Shown here in pieces: positions 60,722 to 64,000 of a stretch of DNA of 64,000 bases. The DNA lies in contig NZ_CP107921.1 of assembly GCF_036014215.1 (NCBI RefSeq), forward strand, positions 5,215,501 to 5,279,500, read 5' to 3'. The translations under genes and the position numbers were made by a program. The notes beneath the pieces were generated by a model that saw only the letters and a list, made by a program, of their open reading frames with translations, searched no databases and was not told where the DNA came from. The DNA is from Streptomyces sp. NBC_00440. GTDB lineage: Bacteria; Actinomycetota; Actinomycetes; Streptomycetales; Streptomycetaceae. The stretch's first letter is position 1, and each line of letters opens with the position of its first letter.

Positions 60722-61597
60722 ATGGATTTCACGCTTCAGCAACTCCGTGGGTTCGTCGCCGTCGCCGAAGAACTGCACTTCGGGCGGGCGGCGCAGCGTC
60801 TGAACCTGACCCAGCCGCCACTGACCCGGCAGATCCAGGGACTTGAGCGGATACTCGGTGTCCGCCTGTTCGACCGCCTCGGCCGCGGTGTCCGGCTGAC
60901 CGCGGCCGGCGCGGTGTTCCTGGAGCACGCCCGCCGCGTGCTCGCGCTGCTTGAGGTCGCTCCGGAGGCGACCCGGCGGGCGGCCGACGGGACGACCGGG
61001 ACATTGCGGCTCGCGTTCACCGCGATCGGCGCCTACGCCGTACTCGCGGATTTCCTGACCATGGTCGGCAAGCGGACGCCGGGCGTGACGGCGGAGCTGA
61101 CGGAGCTGGTGAGTCCGGCGCAGTTCGAGGCGCTGGCGAATCTCGAGATCGATCTCGGGCTGGTGCGGCCGCCGATCCCGGAGAAGTTCGAGTCGCTGCT
61201 GGTGCACTCGGAGGACCTGGTGCTCGCCGTACCGGACTCCCATCCGCTGGCGTCCGGCGAGGGGCCGGTGTCGCTGACCGACGTCACCGACGACTACATC
61301 GGGTACAGCCCGGAAGGATCCCAGTACCTGCACGACATCTGCGCGGCGATGATCGGGATGGACCGGTACGCCGTGAGCCAACTGGCGTCACAAGTACCGA
61401 CGATGCTCGCGCTGGTGCGGGCCGGACTGGGATGCGCGCTGATCCCGCGGTCGATCACGGCGATGAAGGTCGAGAGTGTCCGGTACCGCGAACTCGACAC
61501 AGCCGAAGCACATTCGGTGACACTGCATGCCTGCTGGAGCCCCGACAACCCGAACCCGGCGCTGCAGCGGCTGGCGGAGTCGCTGCGCGAGCAATAG
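60722..61597 (+). CDS. LysR family transcriptional regulator
   Basis: A 291-residue regulator. The N-terminal winged helix (1-60) includes LQQLRGFVAVAEELHFGRAA and LTQPPLTRQIQGLERIL, and the LysR substrate-binding domain (about 90-290) has DLGLVRPPIP and VPTMLALVRAGLGCALIP. Divergent from the hydroxyacid dehydrogenase operon, its presumed target across a 93-bp gap. No ribosome-binding site is evident, so it may be leaderless. Confidence 0.93.
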   Translation: MDFTLQQLRGFVAVAEELHFGRAAQRLNLTQPPLTRQIQGLERILGVRLFDRLGRGVRLTAAGAVFLEHARRVLALLEVAPEATRRAADGTTGTLRLAFTAIGAYAVLADFLTMVGKRTPGVTAELTELVSPAQFEALANLEIDLGLVRPPIPEKFESLLVHSEDLVLAVPDSHPLASGEGPVSLTDVTDDYIGYSPEGSQYLHDICAAMIGMDRYAVSQLASQVPTMLALVRAGLGCALIPRSITAMKVESVRYRELDTAEAHSVTLHACWSPDNPNPALQRLAESLREQ

Positions 61598-61647
61598 CCG
61601 GACCCGCAAACCGGCCACGCCACCTCGACCGAAGCCCCGCCACCCGT

Positions 61648-61902
61648 CTACGTGACGGTTTCGCGTTTCCCGCCCCTCCAGTCCCTCGGCCGCCGCCAGC
61701 ACGTCATGCCTGAGCCGAAGCCGAAGCCGAAGCCGAAGCCCAGCTCCTGCGGCAGGAACTCCCACGGGATCCTTGTGTACAGCACGAACGGGATCCCGCA
61801 CCTGACCTTCCGCTGGTCGAGTCGCTTGCGACCGGGGTAACGGAAACGCCGCGCCACCACCGGCCGCAGTGGCTCGACCCGCTCCCACAGCGCGTCCCCC
61901 AT
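61648..61902 (-). pseudogene. IS5-family transposase N-terminal fragment
   Basis: The fragment reads GDALWERVEPLRPVV, GRKRLDQRKVRCGIPFVLYT and IPWEFLPQELGFGF, the classic N-terminus of Streptomyces IS5-type transposases. It is truncated after about 85 codons. A GFGFGFGFGSG stretch replaces the usual GFGSG because of a hexanucleotide expansion. No intact element ends were recognised. Its presence next to the LysR gene marks a further insertion and decay event. Confidence 0.8.
61714..61740. repeat. Hexanucleotide (GCCGAA) expansion, 4.5 copies
   Basis: Four exact copies of GCCGAA and a partial fifth lie inside the decayed transposase and encode the repeated Gly-Phe on the minus strand. Slippage after loss of selection is the simple explanation. 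Confidence 0.85.
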
Positions 61903-62142
61903 CTCCTATGGCTTGCGCCTGACCGTTCCAGTAGCCGTCTCGCACCCCCAACTCCCCCTGAAGCAACACGGCATGACGCCAGTCCTCGGACCGACCGGCA
62001 AATGGGGGCGGGTGATGGAGCGGGGTCTGGACCGGGTGGTGGGGGTTGTCCCCAGGGGTGTGCTCTTCCCCGTAACCCCCTCTTGCGTTAAGAATGCGCA
62101 TGTCAAACCGGAAGAACTTCGGTCACAGAGGGGACCCCCCAC

Positions 62143-62970
62143 ATGAAGAAGCCTCTCGTCGGCGCACTGCTCGCCCTTTTCCTCATGGGCGCGGCAGCGA
62201 CACCCGCGGTGGCGGCCACCAGCCGCCCCACGGTCAAAGCAGCCGACTTCGCGGGAACGGTGGCGCTGAGCAACTGCTCGGGCTCCGTCGTCCGCACGCC
62301 GGACTCCCAGCCGGACGACCCCGCGCTGGTGCTCTCCAACGGTCACTGCCTGGAGACCGGCTTCCCGGCCGCCGGACAGGTCATCACCGACCAGCCGTCC
62401 AGCCGTACCTTCTCGCTGCTCAATGCCGCGGGCAGTTCGGTCGCCACGCTCAAGGCGAGCAAGGTTGCCTACGCGACGATGACCGACACGGACATCTCGC
62501 TGTACCAGCTCACCTCCACGTACGCGCAGATACAGAGCAAGTACGGGATTTCGGCGCTGGAGCTGAACGCCGCCCATCCCACGCAGGGCACGGCGATCAG
62601 TGTGGTCTCCGGGTACTGGAAGAAGATCTACAGCTGCAACGTGGACGGCTTCGTCTACCGCCTCAAGGAGGGTGACTGGACCTGGAAGGACTCGGTCCGC
62701 TACACCTCGGCCTGCGACACCATCGGTGGCACCTCGGGATCGCCGGTGGTCGACACCGCGACGGGCAAGGTCGTCGCGGTGAACAACACGGGTAACGAGG
62801 ACGGCGAGCGCTGCACGGAGAACAACCCGTGCGAGGTGGACGAGAACGGCAACGTCACCATCCACCAGGGCATCAACTACGCCGAGGAGACGTACGGGAT
62901 CGTGCCGTGCGTCGGCGCCGGCAGCAAGATCGACCTGAGCCGCTCGGGCTGCACCCTGCCCAAGCCGTAG
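62143..62970 (+). CDS. Secreted trypsin-like serine protease
   Basis: A 275-residue exported protease. The signal peptide MKKPLVGALLALFLMGAAAT is followed by AVA-A cleavage near residue 25. The triad is likely His68 in SNGHCLE, an Asp in TDTDISLYQL (115 or 117) and Ser198 in GGTSGSPV, as in the glutamyl-endopeptidase/trypsin-like group. Several Cys pairs can form disulfides. GAGGGGA precedes the ATG. It stands alone and is closed by a strong terminator. Confidence 0.9.
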   Translation: MKKPLVGALLALFLMGAAATPAVAATSRPTVKAADFAGTVALSNCSGSVVRTPDSQPDDPALVLSNGHCLETGFPAAGQVITDQPSSRTFSLLNAAGSSVATLKASKVAYATMTDTDISLYQLTSTYAQIQSKYGISALELNAAHPTQGTAISVVSGYWKKIYSCNVDGFVYRLKEGDWTWKDSVRYTSACDTIGGTSGSPVVDTATGKVVAVNNTGNEDGERCTENNPCEVDENGNVTIHQGINYAEETYGIVPCVGAGSKIDLSRSGCTLPKP

Positions 62971-62988
62971 GGATCCGGCCGCATCGGT

Positions 62989-63022
62989 GACGGCGCCCGC
63001 CGGGGGACCGGCGGGCGCCGTC
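62989..63022 (+). terminator. Terminator after the serine protease
   Basis: A perfect 15-bp stem GACGGCGCCCGCCGG with a four-base loop, 18 bases past the stop. Confidence 0.87.
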
Positions 63023-63073
63023 GTGCGCCCGGTCATACTGGGCGGTGAACCGAGAGCAGGAGGGGGCCCGCAC

Positions 63074-63511
63074 ATGTCAGGGACCGGACAGTACGGTGGC
63101 ACGGCCCCGGAGCCGTACTCCCCGGCCCAGCAGCCGCAGGGCTTCGGGCCGCCGCCCCCGCCGTACGCTCCGGCGCCGCCACCCGTGCCTCAACAACCCG
63201 CGGGCTCCGCGTCCTTCGCGGACGGCGGCCCCGACTTCCTCGCCACGGACCGGCGGAACGCCGTGGTCGTCGACAGTGAAGGCGTCTCCTTCGAACGGGG
63301 CGGCCGGACGGCCGATTTCGCCTGGAGCCACATCCGGGCGGTGCCCTACAAGGGTTCCTACGGGGGCACCACGCTCATGGTGGCGGTGGTGCTGGCCGAC
63401 GGCCTGTACTACGAGTGCGCCGTGGACGCCCGGAACGGCGCCACGCTTCAGCAGTGGTTCGTCGAACTGGCCCCGGTGCTCGGGTACTACCTCGGCGGAC
63501 GGCCGCAGTAG
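63074..63511 (+). CDS. Hypothetical protein with Pro-rich N-terminus
   Basis: A 145-residue cytosolic protein. Residues 10-48 are Pro/Gln/Ala-rich and probably disordered. Residues 50-145 form a beta-rich domain (NAVVVDSEGVSFERGGRTAD, FAWSHIRAVPY) reminiscent of bacterial PH-like domains. GAGGGGG lies upstream of ATG 63074. Not recognised further. Confidence 0.75.
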   Translation: MSGTGQYGGTAPEPYSPAQQPQGFGPPPPPYAPAPPPVPQQPAGSASFADGGPDFLATDRRNAVVVDSEGVSFERGGRTADFAWSHIRAVPYKGSYGGTTLMVAVVLADGLYYECAVDARNGATLQQWFVELAPVLGYYLGGRPQ

Positions 63512-63534
63512 CCGGCCGGTCCCGTACGCACGGC

Positions 63535-63566
63535 GGCAGCGCCGCCGGGGGAGCGGCGGCGCTGCC
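63535..63566. terminator. Bidirectional terminator
   Basis: A 12-bp stem GGCAGCGCCGCC/GGCGGCGCTGCC with an eight-base loop lies between convergent genes. Confidence 0.75.
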
Positions 63567-63617
63567 GTGCTGGGTGCAGCGGTCGATACGGGCTGCGATC
63601 GCTGCGGGCTGTTCCGG

Positions 63618-64000
63618 CTACAGGCTGTGGACGTGCGGTCCGACCGCGCCGGACCAGGCGTTGCCGGCCGTGGCGTCCCAGTTGGTGGACCAGGTCATCG
63701 CGCCGCGCAGTCCGGGATAGGTCTTCGAGGGCTTGAAGGAGCCGCAGTTGCTGCCCTTGGTGAGGCAGTCGAGCGCGTTGTTGACGACGCTCGGTGCGAC
63801 ATAGCCGCTGCCCGCCGCACTCGACGACGCGGGGACGCCGAGACCGACCTGCGAGGGGTCGAGGCCGCCCTCCAGCTGGATGCAGGCGAGCGCGGTGAGG
63901 AAGTCCACCGTGCCCTGCGAGTAGACCTTGCCGTCGCAGCCGAGCATGGAGCCGCTGTTGTAGTACTGCATATTGACGACGGTCAGGATGTCCTTGATGG
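63618..64000 (-). CDS. GH18 chitinase, C-terminal part (5' end outside window)
   Basis: The last 127 codons of a family-18 glycoside hydrolase, open to the window edge. It contains the GH18 barrel strand VVNMQYYNSGSM (the Met-x-Tyr-Tyr substrate-contact motif), GLGVPASSSAAGSGY and the closing RGAMTWSTNWDATAG strand, then ends without a C-terminal binding domain. It degrades chitin outside the cell; the signal peptide and the catalytic DxxDxDxE lie beyond the window. It could supply chitin oligomers relevant to the amino-sugar locus at 40-47 kb. Confidence 0.9.
   Translation of the reverse strand, partial: IKDILTVVNMQYYNSGSMLGCDGKVYSQGTVDFLTALACIQLEGGLDPSQVGLGVPASSSAAGSGYVAPSVVNNALDCLTKGSNCGSFKPSKTYPGLRGAMTWSTNWDATAGNAWSGAVGPHVHSL

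Noticed and set aside
61388..62101. A 237-codon minus-strand frame overlapping the LysR gene and transposase relic
   Set aside because: It runs out of frame through both features and has no domain; the LysR frame and the IS5 fragment are the meaningful readings.

Overview
The window is high-GC actinobacterial DNA, almost certainly Streptomyces. The signs are strong G/C bias at third codon positions, frequent GTG and TTG starts, mycothiol metabolism (Mca), GTP-dependent PEP carboxykinase, sigma-R-type promoters, a PHO-box-like site, and a gene order (msrA, metB, ilvA, greA, mca, pckG) that from memory resembles the S. coelicolor core chromosome. No tRNA, rRNA or CRISPR array was seen.

Left part (1-9.2 kb): a zinc alcohol dehydrogenase cut by the window edge, a DUF1330 protein, a polytopic membrane protein, an L,D-transpeptidase lipoprotein, a second sliding-clamp (DnaN-like) gene, and a divergent MerR/metallo-hydrolase pair with a classic MerR-type promoter. 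A transposase relic and two AT-richer hypothetical genes follow and look acquired.

9.2-12.6 kb: a large serine recombinase and a frameshifted Asp/Glu racemase lie between msrA and a diverged second copy of the msrA 3' end. This looks like a small integrated element or relic at an msrA attachment site.

12.6-39.9 kb (core): msrA with a near-perfect sigma-R promoter, metB, a degenerate ECF sigma/membrane pair, MarR/ilvA, a phosphoesterase with a PHO-box-like site, a DrrAB-type ABC exporter, greA, DUF4307/mca (second sigma-R-like promoter), a very large STAND NTPase with TPRs, a nitrilase/permease/TetR module, a LuxR regulator, a TMEM175-like channel, a DUF255 thioredoxin-fold protein, a hemolysin-III protein, pckG and an alanine-type aminotransferase.

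40.0-47.1 kb: two divergent units (D-aminoacylase and a PLP D-amino acid deaminase; PfkB kinase, IclR, RidA and GntP permease) around a palindromic operator. Together they fit catabolism of N-acetyl-D-glucosaminate/D-glucosaminate (oxidised chitin or amino-sugar acids) to 2-keto-3-deoxygluconate 6-phosphate. A RHH/PIN toxin-antitoxin pair follows.

48.0-57.2 kb: a secretion cluster with a 75-residue Cys-free precursor peptide (double-glycine leader, glycine-zipper core), a membrane fusion protein, a C39-peptidase ABC exporter, a second NHLP-type ABC transporter, a TrmB/LuxR-like regulator and an aminopeptidase P. No modification enzyme is visible. This is the best candidate for an undescribed system.

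57.2-64 kb: a sugar-acid locus (isomerase, enolase-superfamily enzyme, hydroxyacid dehydrogenase, LysR) in which a sugar ABC-transporter operon has collapsed to a scar; an IS5-type relic with a hexanucleotide expansion; a secreted trypsin-like protease; a small Pro-rich protein; and the C-terminal part of a GH18 chitinase running off the window.
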